From the NCBI GenBank assembly GCA_964016885.1, contig OZ024743.1, positions 170,759,833-170,823,832 on the forward strand: 64,000 bases of DNA, in the 5' to 3' direction. The DNA comes from Eledone cirrhosa (Eukaryota; Mollusca; Cephalopoda; Octopoda; Eledonidae). The notes under the pieces are model-generated. The model was not told the DNA's origin, searched no databases, and was given only the letters and a program-made list of their open reading frames with translations. A program made the position numbers and the translations under genes. Below are positions 20,403 to 30,483 of the stretch, piece by piece (position 1 is the stretch's first letter; every line of letters starts with the position of its first letter).

Positions 20403-21441
20403 GAAATGCATAATACGTTTTTTTCCCTCTTTTTAATCTTCAAACTTTTCACACATCTTTCGACGTAAATAATATGTAATTTAAATTCTCATCCTTGAAA
20501 AAAATAATCTCACACAAAATAATATATAATTTTCTCTTCATACTTTCTGAGTAAATCATTCATCAAATTTAATGGTGAGCAAATAAGATTGGAGTTATCT
20601 TTTCCTTTACAATTGAGCAAACATAGACACGATAACTTGTATGATAAACTATATAACTTCGCTAAATTAACAATGTTCTGAAAATATTTTCAATGTTGGA
20701 ACAAAATATTTGAATCTACAAATTGTTCTCCTCTTACAACTTGAACTACGTCTTTTTCTTAAATTTTTAATGTAAAATGTAAAATCAACTTCCTTCGTAA
20801 CTCATATGAGAAATATAAACAAATAATAATTGTGGTTTATTTCTATAAAATCACCAATAATACTTATACTTTCACAATTTTTAATCTATATAGATATTTA
20901 TATACTTACAACCTGTTGTAATGTAATAAGATAAAATGTACTTACAACCATAATTCTTCATATAATCTAATTGATTATATATACAATATTATAACTCATA
21001 ATATAGCTAAATAATTGTTTTAAATTCTGGAATCATATTCATCATTCCTACAAACTGTTAATTCTTTTTAAATTAACGTAAATACAAGCTTTTCTTTCTT
21101 TCTCTTTCTTCTTCCTACACATACATATATCCTAATAATTATTTGAATCTACCTAGCGTCTAAAAATAACGTTTTTTTTTTCAGCCCTATACCTCAACCT
21201 CATTTGCATACTCATCTTAATAATTTGAAATATTTAACTTCTCTTCTCTTTCCCTTCTTTCCTTTACTATCCAGGAAAAACTTGAACCGTTAAGATCTTC
21301 TTACTGGTTATGTCAATATTTATAAAACAAACTTTGTATTTTATCTGATGAGGGCGAACCAAAGTTTTGGTACCCATGAAATATATATAATAGAATAAAT
21401 ATGGTTTTATAAATATAGTTTCCATTTATTTAATATCATTG
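20403..21441 (-). repeat. Right terminal inverted repeat of the Penelope-like element
   Basis: Mirror of 17419-18450. It begins near 'cgaaatgcataatacg' and ends at 'ttatttaatatcattg'. Confidence 0.85.
21341..21393 (+). ncRNA. Hammerhead-like motif in right arm (weak)
   Basis: CTGATGA at 21345-21351. Stem II GGG (21352-21354) pairs with CCC (21373-21375), enclosing an ACCAAA/TTTGGT hairpin. AT, then GAA at 21378-21380, stem III AUA-UA-UAU (21381-21388), cleavage-site A at 21389, and stem I TTAT/ATAG. The two extra bases (AT) before GAA and the low-complexity stems weaken the case. Confidence 0.35.
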
Positions 21442-21469
21442 TATATATATATGTAAATATATATATATA

Positions 21470-22290
21470 AAATATATGGAGAATAAGATGGCTGTGTAGT
21501 TGTTAGTTAAGCTAGACTTAAAAATGGAATGAGAATAAGAAGAAAGCAAGAACGGGAGGGAGGGGGGGGTTCCTCATCAGTTGTCTACTAGGGGTCTCGC
21601 TTTAAAGACAATATATCTACCCACAGAGCGTTCAATAACTGGGTAAGTTATTGGGAAAACGGAGGAGAGAGAGAAGGGAAATAGAAGGAAAATAAAAAGG
21701 AAAAGAGGAAGAAAAGAGAAAACAGCCCCAAGAATGTGTAGCAACTGAAGGTAAGAGAATCCAAGACCACAGCGGTAACAGATCTTAAGTTCAAGAGCGT
21801 GTGATCGAACGAAAAGACACGACTGACCCAAGCGAGTGTAAGTGAGAAAAGGACTGCTAGAAGGTCAGGTGAGGGAAATAATGAGGTGGCAGACAGAGAG
21901 AGGGTGAGTGAAAGTGAGAGGGAGAAAGGGAGAGGAAGAAAGGGGCGGGGAAAGTAGATAGTAACGAAATAGGAGCGAGACATGATAAAATATATGGAGA
22001 ATAGGATGGCTGTGTAGTTTCTAGTTAAGTTAGGCTTAAAAATGGAATGAGAATAAGAAGAAAGCAAGAACGGGGGGGGGGGGGGGTTCCTCATCAGTTT
22101 TCTACTGGGGGTCTCGGATATTTCAACGCTTTAAAGACAATATATCTACCCCCAGAGCATTCAATAACTGGGTAAGTTATTGGGAAAACGGATGAGGGAG
22201 AGAAGGAAAAATAGAAGGGAAAAGGGGAAAAAAACAGAAGACAGTGAAAAAAACAACAAACCGAAGAATGTGCAAGCAAATGAAGGCAAG
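21470..22290. repeat. Two direct copies of a ~300-350-bp block
   Basis: About 21471-21757 and 21988-22287 share 'atatggagaataagatggct', a G-run, 'tttaaagacaatatatctac' and 'aataactgggtaagttattg', about 515 bp apart. The purine-rich strand makes long Phe/Ser-rich minus-strand frames that are not genes. The G-run expanded from 7-8 to 14 bases (22073-22086) in the second copy. Confidence 0.75.
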
Positions 22291-22376
22291 AGAATCAACG
22301 TGTCTTTTTGTTTGATCACACGCTCTTGAGCCTAAGTTCTGTTACCGCTGTGGTCTTGGATTCTTTGGAGATGCAA
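22290..22376 (-). repeat. Snap-back inverted copy of 21745-21835
   Basis: After 'aagagaatc' the second block jumps to the reverse complement of 21745-21835: 'gatcacacgctcttgag' and 'ttaccgctgtggtcttggat'. This leaves an inverted copy directly upstream of the LINE RT at 22418. Confidence 0.75.
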
Positions 22377-22417
22377 CTGGTACTAGCATTGAAACTCATG
22401 CTAGTCTCATCAACTTA

Positions 22418-24500
22418 TTGGCAGCAGAACATTCCCAGCTCTGTGAGTCGAGGAGCGGTAGCGCTGCTGAGAAAGGACCCAAAGAAGGGGCACAAGATAG
22501 ATAATTTCAGGCCCATAACTCTGCTAAACGCAGAGTTCAAGATTTTGGCCAAGGTGCTAGCAAAGAGGTTGGCGCTTGTCGTCGGTGGTCTGGTGGGAGA
22601 GGTGCAGACATGTGCCATTCCAGACAGATCCATCCACGACAACCTCCACCCCATGCGATACATTGTGGAGAGGGTAGCTAACGAACCTGGCATGGGATCA
22701 ATTTAGATCAGTCGAAAGCTTTCGATAGGGTCGACCATCATTATCTGGCAGCGGTCCTGAAGGCGGACGGCTTTGGGCCCGTCTTGAGAGGCTGGATCGC
22801 TGTCATGCACAGCGACATTTGCTCTTTGGTGAGAGTGAATGGTTACCTTTCAGTCCGCCAAGGATGTCCCCTCTTGTCCCTGTTGTACGTATTGACTCTC
22901 GAGCCATTACTGCACAAACTGAAGACATTGAAGGGCGGCCCGCGCGAACTGGGATGCGGGAGAACTGTGTCAACATATGCCGAAGACGTCACAGTAGTGG
23001 TGTCGAATGCCAAACACATCGAGGCGATTGGCACTACACTAAGAGAATACGAGGTGGTGACAGGAGCAATGATTAACCAGGAAAAGTCGGTGAGCCTGCA
23101 GCTCGGCACCTGGAGAGGCAAGTCCATGCTGTCCAACAGCGTTGTCGGGCGCTGAACGGACTGGCTAAATTGCTAGGGGTCTTTAGTCGGACAAAAGCTG
23201 GGACGAGTTGATGAACAGGGTGGCCTCTCTCACCCAGAAATGGGCTGAGAGAAAGCTATCCCTGAAAGGTCAAGTGGAGGTGGCGAACACGTACATCGCG
23301 TCCGTCATCTACCGTCGTGCCTTGTCATAAGCTTCGCCTGACTGTGCTGGAGCGTTTGCTCTTTCGCTTTTTGGGGAAGGGACGCGCTCCGATGGTCAGG
23401 TGGTCCGTTTGCTGTCAACACCCACAATGTGGAGGGCTGGCCATGCCGTGGCTGATGATGCGCTCAGGCTACGGCGTCTCCACCTCTTCCTCGACGATGA
23501 TCAGGTGTGGTCACCGTTTGCTAGATGCGTGTTTCTCCAGCTCGTCTCCTTGACGGAGTTGCAGTCCTGGGTCAAGCGAAGACCGAGAGGGAGAGCTTGG
23601 AAACTGGAATGTCTTCAGGCAATGCGATCGGTGGAAACTCCACCTCGGCGTTCTATAGAGGGTTAGTAGAGGGAAGGAGCGACGACGTCCTTGGGGAGAC
23701 TCTGGGCGTTGACTAAAATAAACTAGCCAATCTCTTTGGGAGAACTTTCGGGTCGGGACCCATGGACAACTCCCATATATCGCTTTCCTGGCAGTGCTAC
23801 CGAGGACCTTTGCCAATTCGGGATAAACTCTACAGGCATGGAAGTGCCGTCAGCCAGGCCTATCCGAGATGCGTGCAAATCGACGAAACTGTCCTGCATG
23901 CACTCCTCCAGTGTCCGAGCATTGCGGATTTGTGGGTTTATGTCAAACATCTGTTGGCGCGTGGAGGACAGATCCGGCTATCAGCTGAGTCAATCGTGAG
24001 GATTACCCCGCCGCCTTCCTTTAGCCAGGAAGGGCAGGCTGTTTTTATCAGCCTGTTGGCCATGGCAAAAGAAATCGTGTGGTGGACATGTTTGAAAGAG
24101 CTGAAGACGAGCACTTACCTCTTCGGTAATGCCCTGATTAACTATTTCATTTGAAAAGGAAAATCAGGGTAGAGAGGGAAGTACTCTCTTCCCAGCAATT
24201 TCTTGAAAGATGGGTGAGAAAGGCAAACATGGCCTGAGTGTGCGCCTGTAAATTGAAAACTGGGAGCGGGCACTTGCCCTGGTGATCAGGGTCACCGTGG
24301 CTTTTTTAATGGGCTTTCTCCACGAGTGTCCCTCGGAAGTCTCCCTCCTATTGGGGAATTTTCCTTTGTTTCTTTTTTGTCATTTCTTTTGTTTTTCTTT
24401 ACACACAGAAATGCCAATTTGTGCCACCCTGTAGCGTCATGTGCTGTCCTTAATGTTATACTTTATGTCAATCCTTGTGGTTAATAGAGAAAACATTATG
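22418..24500 (+). pseudogene. Tx1/L1-like LINE copy 1: reverse transcriptase and C-terminal region
   Basis: RT blocks are clear: GAVALLRKDPKKGHKIDNFR, PITLLNAEFKILAKVLAKRL, IPDRSIHDNLHPMRYIVERV, NLDQSKAFDRVDHHYL (motif A), SVRQGCPLLSLLYVLTLEPL, and the active site read as TYAEDVTVVV, with YAED where YADD is expected. C-terminal segments follow to about 24150 (LAMAKEIVWWTCLKELKTST). The wording matches Tx1-clade L1 elements, though I cannot exclude a neighbouring clade. Frameshifts occur near 22705, 23150 and 23650. ORF1, the endonuclease and the N-terminal RT part are missing: the copy starts abruptly at 'ggcagcagaac' (22420). The 3' UTR ends near 24500 after 'tgtggttaatagagaaa'. Confidence 0.78.
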
Positions 24501-24502
24501 AT

Positions 24503-24650
24503 TTCATTTGAAAAGGAAAATGAAGGTGGAGAGGGAAGTGATCTCTTCCCAGCAATTTCTTAAAAGATGGGTGAGAGAGGCAAGCATAGCCCGAGTGAAT
24601 GGGCCTACTCTGAGTATGTGCCTGTAAATTAAAGGTGGAAAACTGGGAGA
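24503..24650 (+). repeat. Duplicate of the copy-1 3' coding segment
   Basis: 'atttcatttgaaaaggaaaa' and 'cttcccagcaatttctt' occur at about 24144 and again at 24503. About 140 bp of the LINE 3' region is present twice, the second time directly before the ORF1 of copy 2. Confidence 0.7.
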
Positions 24651-25397
24651 GGGCAGACGTACGTTTTGTCACACCCCGAGAGGCGAAGTCTTACTCTTTG
24701 GTAACCCTAAAGAGTGGGGAGATAGTCTTGGTGCCCTCCTACTGCAGGCAGAAGATTGTGAGGGTTAAAGTGACTCAGGTCCCGCCCGATGTGCCCATAC
24801 CTTGGCTGGCCGCATCTGTCCTTGTTGGAATCGAGGACAGGACGACCATGCTGCAAGTACAGAGAATAGGGAGGAAGAACTGGTCAGGTATAGGCAAGAA
24901 AATGATAATACGAACTGACCAGGAGTGTATTGAGGCTATCCCGGACATTATAGACCTCGAGGAAGGAGTCCAACTCCCTATAAGCGTGGAAGGAAGGCGC
25001 CCAAAGTGCTATCTCTGTGGGTCAAAGGGTCACCTCAGGGCCTTTTGCCCGGAGAAGACAGCGAAGAAACCCCCCCCCCCTACTTCCGATGCCTGGTCCG
25101 CTGTTACCAGGAGCAGGGCAAGCAACAGAGGTAGCAGACCCTTCCACGGTGAGTAGGAGGGCAACGTCCGTGGAACCCATACCAAGGCCACGGACAACTA
25201 AAACAGCGGCATCAGAGGCGACAACACCAGTAGCTACATTTTCAGTAGTTGCACCAGCAACAAAATCACCAGAGCGGGCTATACTTCCACCACCAACAGC
25301 CGTGGTACACATACCCCTCCCAGACCCCACAGAATTCAACGTGGAGTGTGAGGCGGGAGTGAAGTGGCAAAAGGTCTACCACAAAAAACAAAAATGA
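24635..25397 (+). pseudogene. LINE ORF1-like (gag-like) protein with CCHC knuckle
   Basis: A 173-residue frame runs from 24635 to 25156. Its early part (VTPREAKSYSLVTLKSGEIV) and middle lead to PKCYLCGSKGHLRAFCPEKT, a C-x2-C-x4-H-x4-C zinc knuckle of the kind that binds nucleic acid in LINE ORF1 proteins. A C9 run at 25071-25079 follows. Downstream of it the proline/threonine/alanine-rich tail continues better in another frame to 25397, suggesting a slippage frameshift in the C-run. The true start is probably upstream and lost. Confidence 0.65.
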
Positions 25398-25951
25398 AAG
25401 AACCCCTTAGCTTCGCCCTCCAAAAGCGAGGGCAAGCATAGAGGAGTAACGGCTGCAAGGCGACTCGCAGCAACACCACCACCACCATCACCACCACAAG
25501 CATCACCACCAACAACAACCACTCCACCACCACAAACATCAACATCGCAAACACATATACGCAACATATACGCAAGAGCAGCAACAAGAAAACAGCAACA
25601 AAACCAAACCCCGCAAAAACATTACACAGCCATAAACATGGCAAACAAAGAACTCATAGAACATATAAAGCAGCACACAGACATTACAGACAAAAATTAC
25701 TACACCCCACCAACACCAAGAACTTTCCAGAAAAATATAATCATTATTGAAATTAAAATAGAACATTATAAACATTTAAAAGAAAAATTTCCCAACGCAA
25801 TTGGAGACTTCAGAGTGTCGGTTACCTAGAGAATGTACATCGACATTATCTTGGAGACACCCATGACCAATCAAAGGGACGGTTCGACTGTCTCTTTTCC
25901 ACATGATCATGGTAGGTGATCCTTTCTTACTGACTCTATTCCTCACCCAAC
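25398..25951. other. Inter-ORF region of the LINE with CAC/CAA-rich simple sequence
   Basis: A stretch rich in 'caccac/caacaa' (25460-25620) and then AT-rich sequence lie between ORF1 and the endonuclease. Frames here have biased composition and no domain. It may be the end of ORF1 plus a linker. Confidence 0.5.
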
Positions 25952-26700
25952 ATGACCTTACTTAGAATAGGCAGTATAAATGTACGTGGCCTGGGGTCAT
26001 CTTGGAAGCAGAGCCACCTGCTTAACGATCTCAGGTCATTAAACATAGATGTGGTGGCCGCCAGCGAGACCAGAATTTCCGAAGCACAAGACTTCGCACC
26101 GATCTTCAGCGACTACGATGTATATGCATCTCCCAGCCGTCCGGGAGTGGGAGTGGGGGTGGAGTTGTGCTTTTTCGGAGAGGCTTGGATCTCGCCATAC
26201 GGGCCATCTTCCTAGACGCAGAAGGTAAGTTAGTGGTGCTGGATGTGACTGGCAGGAAAGGCAATGCTTTCAGGCTAGTAGCTGTCTACGCCCCAACAGT
26301 GGCAGGATGGTCAGATTTCTTCAGACGTCTAGAGACCTTTCTTGGAACATCACGCTCTTTAGTGTTCGTGGGTGACTGGAACGGTATCTTAGATGTGCGC
26401 TGGGATTATGTGGGGCTAGTAAATAAGGGAGGAGGATGTAAAAGCCTCACCAACCGGCTCAGACGTTTTCAACTATCTGACAGGTATAGACTGGATTATC
26501 CGAATGTGCCAATGTGGACATGGACAAACTGCATTGGGTCATCCAGATCGTATCTAGATAGGGTATTCTGTAGGGAAACAGATAAGGCTAGCGTAGGTTG
26601 TCCACAGTTTAAAGTATACAGTTTAAAGACTACACGAACTACAAATTTGTGATCTGTGAAGTCGACTTAGATAGCCTTCATAGGCAAGGGTCCGGTTACT
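25952..26700 (+). pseudogene. LINE AP-type endonuclease domain
   Basis: It begins MTLLRIGSINVRGLGSSWKQ with the catalytic Asn of the SINVRG box, then DVVAASETRIS with the catalytic Glu. A frameshift near 26165 leads into RLVAVYAPTVAGWSDFF, VFVGDWNGILD (Asp/Asn box) and GSSRSYLDRVFC. The final SDH-type box is decayed (about 26630, DYTNYKFVICEVDL). This domain nicks target DNA for reverse transcription. At about 230 residues it has the usual length for L1-type endonucleases. Confidence 0.8.
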
Positions 26701-28400
26701 GGAAGCTGAACGTGTCGTTACCATCGTGCAATGCAAAGCATACAGAGACCGGATAAGTGAATTAGCTAAGCGTGTGTTGACGTGTGCGATCGTCAACAAC
26801 AGGTGGTGGTTTACCCTGAAAAGGGCAATTAAAGTAGAATTGATAAGGTTTAGAAAATGAGTAATGATAGAAGAAAATAGAGTAGAAGTAGAGCTAGTTA
26901 GAAAGCTAGCAGAGGCGTTTAGGACAGGCATCGCAACCGACGTGCTTGCGGCGAGATTGGCACTCGACCGATTCTTCAACGCAAAGCACGGAGGCTGCGT
27001 TGTCAGAACTAGAGCATATACTCTGAGACAAGGGAACAAAAGCCATTCAATGGGCCCGGGTGGCGGAGGCGTGACGTGACAACAAATCTACAATTCGGTC
27101 TTTGCCTGATCAAAACGAGTGCATGTTGCTCGAACCCGAGCAGATGTGTGCGGCTTTTCAACAGCACTTTGCTCAATTGTTCGGGAGCGGCTGTGGGCCA
27201 GATCGAAGCATGGACTTTGGTGCATACATCGATGGACTGCCGCGGCTCTCGACGACAGCAGGTGAAATACGGGAAGCGATGTTTGACTGCTCGAGGGGCG
27301 AATCGCCAGGTTTGGGTGGTCTGCCCTACGAGCTTTATGCGTACATGCCAGACTTGTTCGGCGACCTCTTGGCAGACGTCTACTGCAACTGGCAGCAGAA
27401 CGGGAGCATTCCCAGTTGTGTGAGCCGGGGAGCTGTGGCGCTGCTGAGGAAAGACCCGAACAAGGGGGACGTTATAGACAACTTCAGACCCATAACTCTG
27501 CTAAGTACAGAGTTCAAGATTTTGGCCAAGATGTTAGCAAAGAGATTGGTGTTTTTCGTCGGTGATCTGGTGGGAGAGGCGCAGACATGCACCATTCCAG
27601 ACAGATCCATCCAGGACAACCTCCATCTCATAGAGAGGGTTGTTAAAGAACCTGGCACGGGTGGAGCCCTGATCAACTTGGATCAATCTAAAACATTTGA
27701 GAGGGTCAACCACCAGTACCTGGCTGTGGTCCTCGAGGCGGCCGGCTTCAAGCCCGTTTTAGGGGCTGGATCGCTGCGATGCACAGCAACATCTGCTCGA
27801 TTGAATGGTCACCTGTCGCAACATTTTAGCATCATGCGCTCAGTCTACCAGGGTTGTCCCCTCTCGTCCCTCTTGTACGTATAGGCCCTTGGGCCGTTAC
27901 TGCACAAATTGGAGATGATGAGGGGGGTCCCATGCGAAATGAGATGCGGGAGATCCGTGGTCGGCTTACGCTGACGATGTCACCGTCGTGGTGAGAAGCA
28001 CCAAACATGTCCAGATGCTCGGCACCGCTCTCAAGGAATATAAACCGGTGACAGGAGCAAAGATAAACCAGGAAAAGTCGGTGGGCTTGCAACTCGGCAC
28101 CTGGCGAGGCAAGTCTATGCTGTCCGACAGCGTCGTGGGGGCGCTGGACGGAAGGACCAGTTAAATTGCTCGGGGTCTGGTTTGGTCCGGACCTCCAGAT
28201 GGAGAAAAACTGGAGCGAGGTGACGAACAGGGTGGCCTCTCTCACCCAGAAATGGGTCGAGAGGAGGCTGTCTCTGAAAGGTGGGACGGAGGTGGCGAAT
28301 GCGTACATGCTACTTCCTGACCGTTGTACCTTGCCCACGCTCAACTCTAACCAAAATTGAGCGCCTTCTCTTCCGCTTTTTGTGGAAGTGACGTGCTCCC
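26701..28400 (+). pseudogene. LINE reverse transcriptase domain
   Basis: A degenerate linker (26700-27080) is followed by RT blocks in the frame 27102-27884: SCVSRGAVALLRKDPNKGD, NFRPITLLSTEFKILAKMLA, LINLDQSKTFERVNHQYLAV (motif A, FDRV changed to FERV) and IMRSVYQGCPLSSLLYV. A TAG at 27882-27884 interrupts the protein where relatives have Leu. The AYADDVTVVV catalytic box is intact at about 27966-27995 in a shifted frame, and LGVWFGPDLQMEKNWSEVTN follows at 28166. It once polymerised cDNA at the nicked target; it cannot now. Confidence 0.82.
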
Positions 28401-29324
28401 ATGGTCAGACGATCCATCTGCTATCAGCACCCGTTGCTTGGAGGACTGGGCATGCCGTTGCTGATGATGCGAAAACATGCTCTGCGGCTACGACCTGTCT
28501 GGTGCTTCTTTGACGGTGAACAGGTGTGGTCGCCGTTTGCCAGACACGCTTTTCCCCAGCTCGTCTCCTTGACAGAGCTGCAGTCCTGGATCAGGAAAAG
28601 ACCAAGGAATAGCGCTTGGAAGCTGGAATGTCTCCAAGCGCTCACTGCCCTCTACCAGCTGGGCACTGATATCGGTGGAACTTCCACCTCGGCGTTCTAT
28701 AGAGGGCTATTGGAGGGGAAGAGCGACAAGGTTCTCGGGGAGACCTTGGGCGTCGAAGACGATCAGGTGTTCGCTCTCTTCATGAGAACTTTCAGCCCGG
28801 GGCCTATCGACAACTTCCAGAAATCCCTGGCCTGGCAGTGCTACTGGGCAGCGTTGCCAGTTCGGGATAAGCTCTACAGGCACGGAGGTGCTGTCAGCCG
28901 AGCCTGTCCAAGATGTGCACAGGGCTACGAAACTGTCTTGCACACACTCATTCACTACCCGAGAATTGCTGACTTGTGGGGCTATGTCGAACAGTTGCTG
29001 TCACATGTAGGACGGATCCGGTTATCGACTGAGTCCATTGTGCAGATAACACCGCCATCCTCCTTTAAAGAGGAGGAAGGGCAGGCAGTTTTCATCTGCC
29101 TGGTTGCCATGGCAAAAGAGATTGTGTGGTGGACAAGATTGAAAGGGTTGAAGACGGACACTTTCCTCTCCGGCCAATCCCTGAATAACTTTTTCAAGTT
29201 TTTCTTAAACAGGAAAATCAGGGTGGAGATGCAAGTGCAGTTTTCTAGTAAGTTTGTTGAAAGGTGGCTGAAAGTGGCAAGTCTGGTCCGAGTGAACGGG
29301 CCCGCTCTGAGTATGTGCCTGTAG
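28401..29324 (+). pseudogene. LINE C-terminal region, long open frame
   Basis: The longest open frame of the LINE, 307 residues, has no stop. It contains LGMPLLMMRKHALRLRPVWC, ...TSTSAFYRGLLEGKSDKVLG, and CPRCAQGYETVLHTLIHYPR, a C-x2-C-x7-H-x3-H-like segment typical of the zinc-binding C-terminus of these LINEs. IVWWTRLKGLKTDTFLSG and VERWLKVASLVRVNGPALSM lead to the stop at 29322-29324. Preservation is better than for the RT domain, but it is separated from it by frameshifts. Confidence 0.75.
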
Positions 29325-29639
29325 TCTGTGGGGTGGGAAAACTGAGAGAGGGACTGGTGTTTGGGGTGACTATGGTCTTTTGTGTGGTTTACGCCATGAG
29401 TGACCCTCGGAAGTTTCCCCCCTATTTGGGAATTTTTGTTGTTTGAATTTTTTTGATATTTCTATCTTCTTGTTATAACCTTTTTTACACGGCCAAAACC
29501 CACTTTGTATCGTCCTGTACTGTTCTGTCCTGCCTGTAATGTTTTTCTTCGTGTTAGCCCTTGTGGCCAATAAAGAAACCATTATTATTATTATTGTTCT
29601 TTGAGTCTCAGTCATTGATGTTATTTAACTGGAAAGTTT

Positions 29640-30445
29640 GTTGAAATGAATATCAAGCCGCTACCTGCAGCCTCAGATATTCAGGACGTATCGGAGGGTT
29701 CTTGCTGTTCCCATCAAGCATGCTTTTGAAGTGTTCCAAAAAGCGGGGCTGGACTAACTTGCTTTAACCATCCTTGGAAAATCTTTGAGATAGTACCTAG
29801 TGCGCCTATGACAATCGGAACGACTCTGACTTCATGGCAGTTCCAAATCCTTTTTACCTCCCACTTTAAGTCCTGCTATCGGTTAATTTTCTCCCTCTCC
29901 TTTTCTTGTACTCTCGTGTCAAATGGGCAGGCTACATTTACAATCAGGCACGATCTTTTTTCCTTGTCCAAAACCTCCAGGTCAAGCCTATTGTGTTCCA
30001 GTTTATTATCCGTCTGTATCCTAAAATTCCATAGCACCTTCATCTGATCGTTTTCTATCACCGACTCTGGCTTATGCTCATACCACTTCTCAGAATGTGG
30101 TAAATTGTTTACTTTGCATAGGTGCCAGTGGATCACCCTGCCCATCACATCATGTCTCCAGCCTTTATAGTGAGTCTGGGCTAGGTGTTTACACTTGGAT
30201 ACAATGTGAGCCACAGTCTCCATCTCTCTCCACAGATCCTACACAGTGGGCTAGTCTCCTCCTTGTAAATATGGTGTTTCACCCACTTCGTTTTGAGTGC
30301 CCCCTATTCTATGATAGAATTGGCCGACTCCGCTTTTTATAGCAGATGTGCTAGACCCCAGATATTTGCTTTCTTATCTGATTGCTGCCCCATTTCCGTG
30401 ATTTCTAGATTTCTTAGTGGTATCTCTGCTTTAGTTTCTCGTATA
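29640..30445 (-). pseudogene. LINE with restriction-like endonuclease, C-terminal fragment 1
   Basis: The minus strand reads TKWVKHHIYKEETSPLCRIC followed after a frame change by METVAHIVSKCKHLAQTHYK (C-x2-C...H-x4-C knuckle). Then come RHDVMGRVIHWHLCKVNNLP and HNRLDLEVLDKEKRSCLIVN with VACPFDTRV. The last part corresponds to the RPD...D segment of PD-(D/E)xK nucleases in R2/R4/NeSL-type LINEs, with P changed to L here. More C-terminal sequence in other frames runs to about 29640. Only this 3' part remains. Its tail meets the (ATT)n tail of the Tx1-like LINE head-on near 29581-29600. Confidence 0.72.
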
Positions 30446-30451
30446 TCAGTA

Positions 30452-30483
30452 TTTTTTTTTGGGGGGGGGGGGGGGGGGGGGGG
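30452..30483 (+). repeat. T9-G23 homopolymer run
   Basis: Nine T followed by 23 G (30461-30483), with potential for G-quadruplex formation. It truncates the LINE fragment on its left. Confidence 0.9.

Larger units (their letters stand above)
17419..21441 (+). mobile_element. Penelope-like element with long terminal inverted repeats
   Basis: Two arms of about 1.03 kb in inverted orientation (17419-18450 and 20403-21441) enclose a broken reading frame for an RT joined to a GIY-YIG nuclease, the hallmark of endonuclease-bearing Penelope-like elements. Long inverted or direct terminal repeats are known for this class. The arms stay very similar over their full length, for instance the 'cctaataattatttgaatct' block. 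The flanks are AT simple sequence, so no target duplication could be read. The coding part is inactive. Confidence 0.75.
24635..29595 (+). mobile_element. Tx1/L1-like LINE copy 2, near full length
   Basis: ORF1, AP endonuclease, RT and C-terminal region occur in order on one strand. A 3' UTR follows whose last part reads 'cttgtggccaataaagaaac' and then (ATT)n at about 29581-29596. The 5' end joins the duplicated 3' segment at about 24640, so the 5' UTR and probably the start of ORF1 are missing. All reading frames are broken. Confidence 0.8.

Noticed and set aside
21560..22100. CTGATGAGGAAC-C-run-GTTC on the minus strand in both direct repeats
   Set aside because: Stem II would form but GAA does not follow, so the ribozyme core is missing.
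21577..22279. Long Phe/Ser/Pro-rich minus-strand frames
   Set aside because: Purine-rich simple sequence on the plus strand makes these frames; the two copies differ by homopolymer length, so there is no coding constraint.
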